Assembly (NCBI GenBank): GCA_903935335.1
Contig: CAIZRG010000007.1
Coordinates: forward strand, 1-42,255
Source of the DNA: Oligoflexia bacterium
GTDB taxonomy: Bacteria; Bdellovibrionota; UBA1018
Reading direction: 5' to 3'
Length of the DNA: 42,255 nucleotides
The position numbers were made by a program, and so were the translations under genes. Below the pieces are notes generated by a model. That model saw only the letters and a program-made list of their open reading frames with translations, was not told the origin of the DNA and searched no databases. The first letter of the stretch is position 1; the number at the start of each line of letters is the position of its first letter. Of the stretch, positions 17,781 through 25,915 are shown piece by piece.

Positions 17781-19235
17781 CTATCTCAAAAAGCCAGGTA
17801 TCCATCGGATGTACCAAGGAACTCCCGAATGACTTTGACCTTCATAGACACCTTGAGCCATCTTTTGTGGTTCCGAATGCACCATGACTGGAGTAAATCC
17901 ATGGCCCCGATACTCAGTTGCAGAAACGAAATGCGGAGCACTTCCTAGCAGTTTCAGAAAATCCCAAGTGAGTTGCTTAAAAGCATAAGTCAACTCGCCT
18001 TCATATAGGTTTTGTAGAACCCCTTGGAAGTTGAGATAAACTGCATCCTTGAAAGCTTCCAATCCTTTCTGATAAAGAAGAACTCCTAGACCACCGTAAT
18101 CAGCGCCTGTGAACTTCCTAAGCGGCTTTGAAAGATTGGGAACCAAATCACCTCTGACATTTTGTCGAATCATGTTGTTTCGACCCACACGTTTCTCAAC
18201 AAAACTTTTACCAACAACTCGATCAAAAACTGCTGGAGCTCCTAAAAACCATCCGTTAACTCGGTTGACTCCGACATTTGTTTTACCTTCGCGTTCGGCA
18301 AGAGAATCGGACAGAAGATCGGGATGACGAGAACTCAAATGCTGAATCAAATGAGCCGTCGCTAATTGAGCAAGCGCTGCTCCTTGGCTATGACCCGTTA
18401 CATAAATCTTAATCTGCTTGCGCTGCTCAGTTGAAAGAGTTTCTAGCCGGTTATCTATGAGATTCATGAGTTCTTGGCTAGCTGTGGAGTATTTTCTCAG
18501 AAATCCTCGATGAACTTTTCCCTCTAAATTAAAATCAGTGTATTGAGCATCACTTAAATCGGCAGGAAGAGCTTCGTAATTAGTGAACCAGTCTGCATTA
18601 TTAATGGAGCCATGAAAAACAACCACCATGACCGGTCCTGCTTGACTTTGAAGTGAAGGGGGCAAAAAATCTCGATCCGACTCAGTGTAAGCCACAAACC
18701 CAGCTTTTGGATCTTGAAAAACCAACCCTCGAATTGCTCGAAAAGTCTTGATATTCCAGCTCTTATATGCTTCCCCATCATCTCGATGGCTCTTAGAACG
18801 AATATAGGAAAGATCGACTAAATCAAGTACAGCGGGCGCTAATGCAATAAAATGAGGATTAAATGAAACACCACTGTCTGTTTCTTTCACCATCGGTTCA
18901 AAACGAGAGGAGGAACACAATTCAGATTTTTCAACCCAAACAAAATCGTCTTGAGGATCGGGTATGCTGCTTTCTTGAACATCTGCAGCAGAAGGCTGCT
19001 GAATCGAAGTCTGTTTTGGGACATCAATCCATTCGAAGTCTTCATCCAGGTCTTTCAAAGAATCCAATGAAGCAGGAGATCTTTTTTCAAATGATTGACC
19101 TGAATTCAATCCGTGATGGAGGGTATTTGATCGATCGTGTTCACTTAACCTTGCCGACGAAGGCTGCGAAAAAATGAGCCCAAAAGCAAAAAAAACAAAC
19201 CCAAAACCCATATCTTTATACTTAAATGCTTTCAT
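17781..19235 (-). CDS. Secreted class 3 lipase
   Basis: 484 residues with a signal peptide (GFGFVFFAFGLIFSQPSSA). The nucleophile elbow GHSQGAALAQLATAHL (near residue 283) and the preceding VVVFHGSINNADWFTNYEA are typical of the fungal-type lipase class 3 family; Asp in NMIRQNVRGDLVPNL and a His near the C-terminus (EYRGHGF) would complete the triad. An acidic low-complexity region (about 40-115, with repeated DDFVWVE/EDFEWIDVP phrases) separates signal and catalytic domain. It converges with the phosphoesterase gene, stops seven bases apart. Confidence 0.85.
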   Translation of the reverse strand: MKAFKYKDMGFGFVFFAFGLIFSQPSSARLSEHDRSNTLHHGLNSGQSFEKRSPASLDSLKDLDEDFEWIDVPKQTSIQQPSAADVQESSIPDPQDDFVWVEKSELCSSSRFEPMVKETDSGVSFNPHFIALAPAVLDLVDLSYIRSKSHRDDGEAYKSWNIKTFRAIRGLVFQDPKAGFVAYTESDRDFLPPSLQSQAGPVMVVVFHGSINNADWFTNYEALPADLSDAQYTDFNLEGKVHRGFLRKYSTASQELMNLIDNRLETLSTEQRKQIKIYVTGHSQGAALAQLATAHLIQHLSSRHPDLLSDSLAEREGKTNVGVNRVNGWFLGAPAVFDRVVGKSFVEKRVGRNNMIRQNVRGDLVPNLSKPLRKFTGADYGGLGVLLYQKGLEAFKDAVYLNFQGVLQNLYEGELTYAFKQLTWDFLKLLGSAPHFVSATEYRGHGFTPVMVHSEPQKMAQGVYEGQSHSGVPWYIRWIPGFLR

Positions 19236-20014
19236 TTTAACCCTTTGTTTAACATTTTGATGTTTTTATACACTCTCATTTTACATTTGTAAACAAAATT
19301 AAATTTAATTATCTAAGTTGACCGGGCAAATAGTCTCACAGATCCTCTCAGGATGCAGCTACAGACGATCAACAGAGGAACACTTGGACGGCTGCTGGCC
19401 TCTATGACGGATATTTTCAGTGGCTGGACAGTGAATCACGCAATTGGAGAGGGGGAAAACCCCTACAAGTACGGAACTCCCATTTACTCTTTTGGCTGTC
19501 AATCTTGATGAAAGCACCAGAAACTGAAGTCGGGAATTTTACACTCACAGCCACGTCGTTTATTGGATGTAACCACTCCTCGCCTGCTTTCTCCCATTTC
19601 AAGACAGCTCCTGCCGTGAGACTGATCGAGCGGCTATTTCCTCCATGATCTTCCCATTAAGTTCAATGACTGGCCCCCATCTAGATTCTCGCATCGGGAC
19701 ATTCTTAAATACAATTCCGTCTAAATCTTCTCCCTCAATCCTAAACGTAACGTTTTCCTGTTCAAAGATTGAGTCAAAACTTATTTACTTATTAACATTA
19801 CATGCACTCAGTAAGTATTCATTTTTGATTAATTAATCAGAAATCTGAAAATAGCTCTTCTCCGGCTCATCTCACCCACCTGATTTCCCTTTTTTTGACT
19901 CTCCACGGTTCATTATTTGGAGAATGGGTGCATCGACTTAAACAAATTCATGAAAAAATTATTTTTATTAGAATTATAAGGCTTTCCTCAGAAAAAAACA
20001 ACCCCTTACAACCC
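19236..20014. other. Decayed intergenic region
   Basis: About 780 bases without an intact gene. It holds the frameshifted remnant described at 19417-19784. The 19320-19440 part is more GC-rich than its surroundings and encodes only short, unconvincing frames on either strand. The 19785-20014 part is AT-rich and featureless to my eye. The region separates the conserved envelope/signalling block from the biosynthetic operon and may mark an insertion boundary. Confidence 0.6.
19417..19784 (-). pseudogene. Frameshifted remnant of an unidentified gene
   Basis: Reading the minus strand from 19784 gives a protein-like stretch with no start codon (SFDSIFEQENVTFRIEGED, then GIVFKNVPMRESRWGPVIEL and NGKIMEEIAARSVSRQELS) ending at a TGA. 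The adjacent frame then continues at once with VLKWEKAGEEWLHPINDVAV, then SVKFPTSVSGAFIKID to a stop at 19417. Both pieces have ordinary coding composition and together look like one gene broken by a single-base shift and by loss of its 5' end. I do not recognise the family. Confidence 0.5.
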
Positions 20015-20452
20015 TCACTCTGTCAGAATATGTTTGCCCTCTTGAATGCTTTTTGCCCAATTACGTCCATCAAATTCTACATACTGGATATTCTTTGCAG
20101 CACTTAAATCCAGACAACGGGCATTCACACTAAAAAATCCCACTGGATGCGATTTTGGTCTGTAAAAAGGCATGATTCCACAAACAACACAAAACGTATG
20201 ATCTGCAATACAATCTCCAAATCGATAAGGTTTTAAAAATTCTTGACCTGCATGCAGCTTAAACCGTTCCTCTGGAACCATGAGTTCTTGGTGTCCAGAC
20301 ATAAAACAGATCCCACAATTACATAAAGTGATCGTTAAAGAATAACTTGCAGCTGCTTCAAACCTTACCCCTTTACAATGACATTGCCCTGGATACCAAA
20401 CGCGCTCAATTATTTTTTCATTTTTACTTTTTTCTGTTGTAATTTTTTCCAT
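20015..20452 (-). CDS. GFA/CENP-V family zinc protein
   Basis: 146 residues from the ATG at 20452. Zinc-binding cysteines are arranged as in the glutathione-dependent formaldehyde-activating (GFA) fold: C24-H-C26 (GQCHCKGVRF), C44-N-C46-G-I-C49 (LCNCGICF) and CVVCGIMPFYRPKS. Members bind glutathione or act as small zinc enzymes; the function here is unknown. A longer ORF starting at 20557 would run into the divergent operon and has unlike sequence, so the shorter start is preferred. It is divergent from the ATP-grasp operon with about 70 bases between starts, where both promoters must lie. Confidence 0.8.
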   Translation of the reverse strand: MEKITTEKSKNEKIIERVWYPGQCHCKGVRFEAAASYSLTITLCNCGICFMSGHQELMVPEERFKLHAGQEFLKPYRFGDCIADHTFCVVCGIMPFYRPKSHPVGFFSVNARCLDLSAAKNIQYVEFDGRNWAKSIQEGKHILTE

Positions 20453-20521
20453 GACGTACAAGTATAGGAAAATTTTAAAAAGACCGCAACAAGAAGTGAA
20501 TGCAACAATACGCCCAAAACA

Positions 20522-21865
20522 ATGAACACTCTGATCAGTTTTAGTAGTTTTACCCAATCATGGATTCTCAAACTAGTCAGCTGTAGTGCTTTTATTATCA
20601 ATCAAGGTGCTTTGCAAAAAGTAGAACAGTTTCTTCAGGACTGTCATTCTAGTTTACCTACTTTACCTGTTCCTCTGATCATTGAAAAAAAAAGCTATGA
20701 GGAGCTTTGTGAAGCCACCCAGATCATTCTTCAAGTACAGAAAAAAATCATAAAAAAATTATTAGAAACACATTCCCATGCAGAAATCCTAAGTCTTTTT
20801 AATTTGCCCCTCTTAACAGAACCTTTGATTGACTGGGAGGAACTCCGTATCGGAGAAAAAATCATAAGCCGATTTGATTTTATTCCGACAGAAAAAGGGT
20901 ATCAACTCTGTGAAATCAATGCCGACTCTTCTATAGGGGGTCTAAAATTTTCAGAATGTTTTCATGGATACTGCGATACCCTGGGTTGGAATGAACCCAA
21001 AAACCTCCCCTCTCCTCGCGAACAAATAGCAAAAGTTTTGCGAGACTTAGTTTTAAAAAATGGGTTCACAAGAGTACTTATCTTTTCTCTCAAACAATAC
21101 GTCCACGAAGGCTCAGGTACCGTACTCAGTTTACATCGACGAGTCAGGGAAGTCATTCCTGAAGTTCCGGTTCTTCTCGTTGATGAAGAAAATTTTCCTC
21201 GCGAATTCTTAACCCCTGAAGAAGCTAAAAAAACGTTAATCTACCGATTAGCTATGTATGATGACCTTCCCAATGATTCCTTCATCAAAGAAATACGACA
21301 GACGGGTATCTCTCTACTCAACTCCTATGAGACAGAAATGAGAAGCAATAAATCTTGGCTGAGTCTCTTTCATCGTGAAGAATTTCAAAAATATCTCACT
21401 TCAACTGAACGAGATGTGATTGATAAGTTTATTCCTTTCACAATTTCGATCTCAGAAAATCAAGTAGAAACGCTCTTATCTGAAAAAAATCAATATGTGT
21501 TTAAAATGAATCGCTCCTATGGTGGAGACGGAGTCTATATTGGAGAAGATCATGATAGCCAAACCTTAAAAAACCTTCTCTCTGATCCAAGTGCTTGGAG
21601 TGCACAGGAATTGATTCAGTCTGAAAAAATCATGCTACCAGAAGATTCATTTTTTAATTTAAAAGAACACAAACTCGTTTTAGGGCTTTTTAATATTTTA
21701 GGACACTGCTCTGGAGTACTCGTTCGCGCGAGTGCTTCCAATAGTATTGTAAATATGAAACACGGAAATGCTAAGATAGGCTGGGCATTTCCGATTTCAA
21801 CTCATGATCGCGATCTCCTACTGGAAGATTTTAAGAGGTTTTCTCCAACAATCCATCACCCATAA
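20522..21865 (+). CDS. ATP-grasp ligase, glutathionylspermidine-synthase-like
   Basis: First gene of a six-gene operon, 447 residues. The ATP-grasp core is seen in LCEINADSSIGGLKFSE (about 129-145), the P-loop-like FKMNRSYGGDGVYIGED (about 327-343) and WSAQELIQSEKIML. This set resembles circularly permuted ATP-grasp and glutathionylspermidine-synthase-type proteins, which join a carboxylate to an amine through an acyl phosphate. Substrates are unknown. No clear Shine-Dalgarno precedes the ATG and a later start is possible. The N-terminal about 100 residues are not recognised. It shows no similarity by eye to the second ATP-grasp protein of the operon beyond the general fold. Confidence 0.78.
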   Translation: MNTLISFSSFTQSWILKLVSCSAFIINQGALQKVEQFLQDCHSSLPTLPVPLIIEKKSYEELCEATQIILQVQKKIIKKLLETHSHAEILSLFNLPLLTEPLIDWEELRIGEKIISRFDFIPTEKGYQLCEINADSSIGGLKFSECFHGYCDTLGWNEPKNLPSPREQIAKVLRDLVLKNGFTRVLIFSLKQYVHEGSGTVLSLHRRVREVIPEVPVLLVDEENFPREFLTPEEAKKTLIYRLAMYDDLPNDSFIKEIRQTGISLLNSYETEMRSNKSWLSLFHREEFQKYLTSTERDVIDKFIPFTISISENQVETLLSEKNQYVFKMNRSYGGDGVYIGEDHDSQTLKNLLSDPSAWSAQELIQSEKIMLPEDSFFNLKEHKLVLGLFNILGHCSGVLVRASASNSIVNMKHGNAKIGWAFPISTHDRDLLLEDFKRFSPTIHHP

Positions 21866-21886
21866 TCATTATAAAGGTATATTAGC

Positions 21887-22693
21887 ATGATTGATGCAGT
21901 TCAAAAAAATTTATACGATGCGTTTTTAGAACTTACCTTAGATTCGTTAAAAAACCATCCATTCCATCAGTTCAATACAAAAGAACAAATCATAGCCTTA
22001 TCCCCACACTATCTTGGATTATCCACTGCATTTCCTTATTTGCAGGCCGGAGCTCAATTAAAACCCATTTTAAATTCAATTCATCAAAACCAAGATATTC
22101 CCGAACACGTTGAGATAACCAGTGTAGTTGGAAATTTTCTCTGCTGGGATGAAACAGGTGGCTCTTATATAAAAGAAACTTTTGGAATGGCAGGATTATC
22201 AAAAATATTAGATACTCGAAAATGGTTTCATGCAAATTTACTCAGAAAAGATCTTGAGCAAGTTCTTGGATTTAAAATTATTCCAGACTTTTCTTCACCC
22301 ACAAAACCTTACTTAATCTCTTTGTATGAAGGCCTAAGCGCAAGTGACCCCATCGTAAGATGTGCTTACATGGTTGCGTTTGAAACCCATGCAAAAACAA
22401 TCATTGAAGCTTTTTGGCACAGTCTGGGGAGAATCTTTGGGTGTGACCTTACTCAATTGTTTTATTTTACATCCCATATTCATGGAGAAAATGCTGCCGA
22501 ATTACATCACATAGCCATGGTTCGAGAAATGCTAGATCGTATTGTCAGCAAAGAAGAATCAAAGAGATTTCTATCCACTGCTATACAAGCGCTTTCTGAA
22601 AGTTTAAAATGGGCTGAAAAAATTGGGAGGCTGGGTATTGAAAAAAATAGAGAAACTTCTTCTAGTTTTATAGAGAGCAGTATCTCTTTATGA
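21887..22693 (+). CDS. Haem-oxygenase-like diiron oxidase (DUF3865/CADD-like)
   Basis: 268 residues, predicted all-helical. The stretch SVVGNFLCWDETGG (79-92), with FHANLLRKDLEQ (114-125), AYMVAFETHAKTIIEAFWH (160-178) and SHIHGENAAELHHIAMV (196-212), matches my memory of the cyanobacterial DUF3865 branch of the haem-oxygenase-like proteins. Candidate metal ligands are E166, H168, H197/H199, E201, E205 and H207/H208; exact assignment needs alignment. Relatives use a non-haem diiron site and O2 for C-C cleavage, N-oxygenation or nitrile formation on amino acids or fatty acids. It starts 21 bases after the ATP-grasp gene with AAAGG upstream and overlaps the desaturase by ATGA. Confidence 0.75.
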   Translation: MIDAVQKNLYDAFLELTLDSLKNHPFHQFNTKEQIIALSPHYLGLSTAFPYLQAGAQLKPILNSIHQNQDIPEHVEITSVVGNFLCWDETGGSYIKETFGMAGLSKILDTRKWFHANLLRKDLEQVLGFKIIPDFSSPTKPYLISLYEGLSASDPIVRCAYMVAFETHAKTIIEAFWHSLGRIFGCDLTQLFYFTSHIHGENAAELHHIAMVREMLDRIVSKEESKRFLSTAIQALSESLKWAEKIGRLGIEKNRETSSSFIESSISL

Positions 22694-23544
22694 TTAATTC
22701 TGTCATCTCTAATCAACGGTCATTTTTAAAAATTTTAATAATTTTTTTGATCTATTTTTTCAGTATTTACGCTTTCCAAAAATTAAATTATCTAGCAATT
22801 CGTTTCTTAATTTTACTTCACTTAGGGTTGATTTTAGCAGGCACATTAAACTTAGCCCACGAATGCTTACACTATAGCTTATTTAGAAGTAAACTTCTAA
22901 ATCGCTGGGTTGGAATGATTTCAATAGGTCTACTGCTCATTAATTTCTCTTTATATCGAGCTTTTCACTTAAGACATCACCAGTACTTAGGAACAAAAAA
23001 AGATAGTGAAAGAAATACTTCTATCCCATCTCTTTTTTCTTATCTGATTTCTCTCTCAGGACTCCCTTTAGCAATTTCTAAAATATCTAGCAGCTTCTTA
23101 GTTTTATGGAAAAAATATCCTTATTATTTAGAGGGCTCAAAAAAAATCAAAGATGCTCGTTTTGATAGTTTTTATCTTTGGAGTTTTCTTTTTTTTCTAA
23201 TTTTTTTAACAACCCAGTATCCCCAACCCCTTTTGTTTTTTTATTGGATCCCTTTACTCCTTGCTTTCCATTGGGTTATATTCTTTGGCTTACCAGAACA
23301 TTATGGCTGCAAAGAAAAGCTGGGTTTTTATGCTAAATCTCGCAGCACGCAATCAAATGCTTGGATCAGGTTTTTTCTATGGAATGCAAATTTTCATGCA
23401 GAACATCACTTACACCCACATCTCCCTGGAAACAAACTCGCACAATTATCTGATCAAGAAAAAAATAAGATTTTTTATCGAGAAAAATCTTATTTTTTCT
23501 GGCATTTAAAATTAATAAGAGACCTCTTAAAATGCCAAAACTAA
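22690..23544 (+). CDS. Membrane fatty-acid-desaturase-family oxidase
   Basis: 284 residues with at least four hydrophobic membrane segments (about 12-30, 35-56, 72-90, 160-200). The three histidine boxes of the diiron FADS family are complete: H57-ECL-H61, H93-LR-H96-H97 and H236-AE-H239-H240, with additional H204 (PEHYG), H242 and H244. Such enzymes desaturate or hydroxylate alkyl chains at the membrane. It is short for an acyl-lipid desaturase and nearer to small hydroxylase-like members. Translation is coupled to the diiron oxidase before it (ATGA), and it overlaps the next gene by 13 bases. The DNA is rich in A and T runs. Confidence 0.88.
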   Translation: MINSVISNQRSFLKILIIFLIYFFSIYAFQKLNYLAIRFLILLHLGLILAGTLNLAHECLHYSLFRSKLLNRWVGMISIGLLLINFSLYRAFHLRHHQYLGTKKDSERNTSIPSLFSYLISLSGLPLAISKISSSFLVLWKKYPYYLEGSKKIKDARFDSFYLWSFLFFLIFLTTQYPQPLLFFYWIPLLLAFHWVIFFGLPEHYGCKEKLGFYAKSRSTQSNAWIRFFLWNANFHAEHHLHPHLPGNKLAQLSDQEKNKIFYREKSYFFWHLKLIRDLLKCQN

Positions 23545-24875
23545 TCATTGGAAATGGGTTTAATGAAGCCATGATTGGAGATACCTCCAAAACAGGCCGC
23601 GCAATTCATCAAACAGCAGCCATTGAAGCTAAACGTCTTGCATGGCTTATCGGAAAAGACGATTTACTCGTATTGCCTTCGTCTTTATCACAGTCAATGA
23701 TTCATTATATTTCTAAAAAATCAGGAGAAAAAATCACGAGTGAAAATTTTATATCAATTGCAGAAAACTCAACAACTGCCTCTATCCTAACGAGTCGAAC
23801 TCTTTTAGAGGATGAACTCATATCTCGGATTCAATCTAAAATTATTGCTCCTAAACTCTGGGAAATTTTACCTTACTTTCTGACCTCTTCTACCCTTTAT
23901 TTAGCACAAAGACTGAAGATACCCACATTCAAAGCAAATACATTCTCTTTTCTCAATCAGTCCGGTGCCGATCTCCTCAACAGTAAAATTGTGTTTAGAG
24001 CATTAGCAGCAGAAAAAATTCGTGTTGCACCAGGATTTGTTTGCAGGAATTCTCGTGAACTCTATTTTGCAATGCACGAATTGTTGCTTACACACTCTAG
24101 TCTCATTATTAAACAAAATATGAATGCAAGTGGCGACGGAAACATTGCAGTTACTTTAGAAAATCGCTTGCATTACCCAGGTGTCCGGGAAATTTTTAGA
24201 CTCACTCACCCAAATGATGTAACTCAAGAATTTGTAGAAAAAATTTGGCTTCAATTATATGATTCTTTCGGAAATCATCAACTTGTCATTGAAGCTTTTC
24301 TAAAAAATACAAACACGATTTATGCTGAATATGAAATTCATTCAAATTCTGACTTTGATTTACTCAATTACGGCATTGTACGCATGGACCAGTCTGGAGA
24401 CAAGCGCGGAAATGGAATGATCAATTGGGTTGGCTTTCAAATCCCGTTTTCTATTTCTCAGAGCCTAGCTCATTCATTTTTCTCACAATGTGATGAATTA
24501 GTTAAAATGGTTTCAATTCTTGGATATCGCGGGCGAATCAATATGGATGCCATCATCACAGATACCCATGAAGTTGTATTAACTGAAATCAATGGGCGCT
24601 TAGGAGGTTGCACACATGTCCATCACGTTGCTCAGCAATTACTCGGTCCTCAATATTTAGAAACTCATTTTATTTTAACACGAAATCGTTTTCGCATTCA
24701 GGATCTTCAACAGACGTTTCAATCTGCTGAAGCCTTATGCAATCCATCTGAATCAAGGGGTGTCATTATTTTAAACGAAGATCAGTCCGGTTTAGGAATT
24801 ATTGAGTATTTCGTTTATGCAAAATCTTTAGACCAAGCTCTATCCATAGAACAAACGTTTTTACAAGGGGGTTAA
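23532..24875 (+). CDS. PGM1-like ATP-grasp peptide ligase
   Basis: 447 residues. The N-terminal LIIGNGFNEAMIGD looks like the pre-ATP-grasp domain found with PGM1, the pheganomycin peptide ligase. The ATP-grasp domain follows (residues about 150-370): SLIIKQNMNASGDGNIAV, ALNSVEAFLK-like VIEAFLKNTN, and the metal-binding EINGRLGGCTHVHHVA with E352 and N354. The C-terminal about 75 residues (SRGVIILNEDQSGLGIIEY) also fit that family. Expected chemistry is ATP-dependent amide bond formation between an amino-acid-like acyl donor and an amine or peptide. It overlaps the desaturase by 13 bases; the methyltransferase starts three bases after its stop. Confidence 0.8.
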   Translation: MPKLIIGNGFNEAMIGDTSKTGRAIHQTAAIEAKRLAWLIGKDDLLVLPSSLSQSMIHYISKKSGEKITSENFISIAENSTTASILTSRTLLEDELISRIQSKIIAPKLWEILPYFLTSSTLYLAQRLKIPTFKANTFSFLNQSGADLLNSKIVFRALAAEKIRVAPGFVCRNSRELYFAMHELLLTHSSLIIKQNMNASGDGNIAVTLENRLHYPGVREIFRLTHPNDVTQEFVEKIWLQLYDSFGNHQLVIEAFLKNTNTIYAEYEIHSNSDFDLLNYGIVRMDQSGDKRGNGMINWVGFQIPFSISQSLAHSFFSQCDELVKMVSILGYRGRINMDAIITDTHEVVLTEINGRLGGCTHVHHVAQQLLGPQYLETHFILTRNRFRIQDLQQTFQSAEALCNPSESRGVIILNEDQSGLGIIEYFVYAKSLDQALSIEQTFLQGG

Positions 24876-24878
24876 AAT

Positions 24879-25904
24879 ATGTTGCAATTTTTAGTAAAAT
24901 GGACGATTCTGCTTTCTTTAATAAATCAAATTTTCATAGAAAATACAAATGCAATGCAAGCAGAAGAAAATTTTGAGATAAAAAAGAATAGTTTAAAAAC
25001 AGAAAAACTTCACTCAGGAAAATACTTTGGGAAACCAAGAGATTACTGGTGGAATCCAGATTTTTTACAGCTCATGGGGAAGCGCTGGCAAACACAACAA
25101 GTCAAAAGCGTTTTAGATGTTGGATGTGGTGTAGGACATTGGGGGTTTTTATTAAAAGATATTTTACCAAAAACAACAACTTTAACTGGAGTGGATCGAG
25201 AACCAGAATGGATAAAAACAGCTCAAGAAAGAGCTCAGACTGAAAACTTAGCGCATCGCTATACTTATACTGTAGGGGATGTGAACCAACTCCCGTTTGA
25301 AGATTCAAGTTTTGATATGGTCACTTGTCAAACCCTCTTAATTCATGTTTCGAACGTAAAAAATTCGGTTTTAGAAATGTGTCGAGTACTCAAGCCTGGG
25401 GGTATTTTAGTTTTAATTGAACCCAATAATATCGGACGCACACTTTCTTTAAGTACTTTAGATATGAACACCCCCATGGACGACATATTAGAAATCACAC
25501 GATTTCAGATGCTTTGTGAACGGGGTAAACAAGCATTAAACGAAGGCTATATTTCTATTGGGGACCAATTACCAGGATACTTAGCAGAAATGAAATTAGA
25601 AGAAATTCAAGTTTTTATTTCTGACAAAGCAAAGACTTTTTTCCCTCCTTATGATTCCCCAGAGCAAGAAGCGATTATTCAGGAAATTCAAGAGTGGTCA
25701 AAAAAGAATTTTTGGATCTGGGATGAGTCAGAAACAAAAAGATTTTATCTTGCGGGTGGAGGTGATGCCAGTTTGTTTGAATATTACTGGGAAAAAGCAT
25801 TGTATAGACAAAATCAAAGATTTTTAGAAGGCATTGAAGCACATTCTTATGCCACCTCTGGAGGAAAATTAACCTATTGCATATCTGCTCGAAAAAGCAA
25901 TTAA
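24879..25904 (+). CDS. Class I SAM-dependent methyltransferase with hydrophobic N-terminus
   Basis: 341 residues. The Rossmann methyltransferase motifs are clear: I VLDVGCGVG (78-86), GVDREPEW, GDVNQLPFEDSSFDMV, and post-motif EMCRVLKPGGILVLIEPNN. The C-terminal about 140 residues (from TLDMNTPMDD) are family-unknown and may bind substrate. The start at 24879 has a strong ribosome binding site (AAGGGGG) and yields a hydrophobic N-terminus (FLVKWTILLSLINQIFI ending NTNA) that looks like a signal peptide or anchor, unusual for a SAM enzyme. The alternative ATG at 24954 lacks a ribosome binding site. Methyl acceptor (N, O or C) is unknown. Confidence 0.85.
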   Translation: MLQFLVKWTILLSLINQIFIENTNAMQAEENFEIKKNSLKTEKLHSGKYFGKPRDYWWNPDFLQLMGKRWQTQQVKSVLDVGCGVGHWGFLLKDILPKTTTLTGVDREPEWIKTAQERAQTENLAHRYTYTVGDVNQLPFEDSSFDMVTCQTLLIHVSNVKNSVLEMCRVLKPGGILVLIEPNNIGRTLSLSTLDMNTPMDDILEITRFQMLCERGKQALNEGYISIGDQLPGYLAEMKLEEIQVFISDKAKTFFPPYDSPEQEAIIQEIQEWSKKNFWIWDESETKRFYLAGGGDASLFEYYWEKALYRQNQRFLEGIEAHSYATSGGKLTYCISARKSN

Positions 25905-25915
25905 CGGAAACCTAA

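Noticed and set aside
17769..17790. Bidirectional terminator between the phosphoesterase and lipase genes
   Set aside because: A six-bp TTTGAG/CTCAAA stem with a 10-base loop is too weak to call.
19353..19508. Plus-strand ORF of about 50 codons in the decayed region
   Set aside because: It lies mainly opposite the better-supported minus-strand remnant, with no ribosome binding site or recognised motif.
20453..20557. N-terminal extension of the GFA-family gene
   Set aside because: It would overlap the start of the divergent ATP-grasp gene, and the added residues do not belong to the GFA fold.
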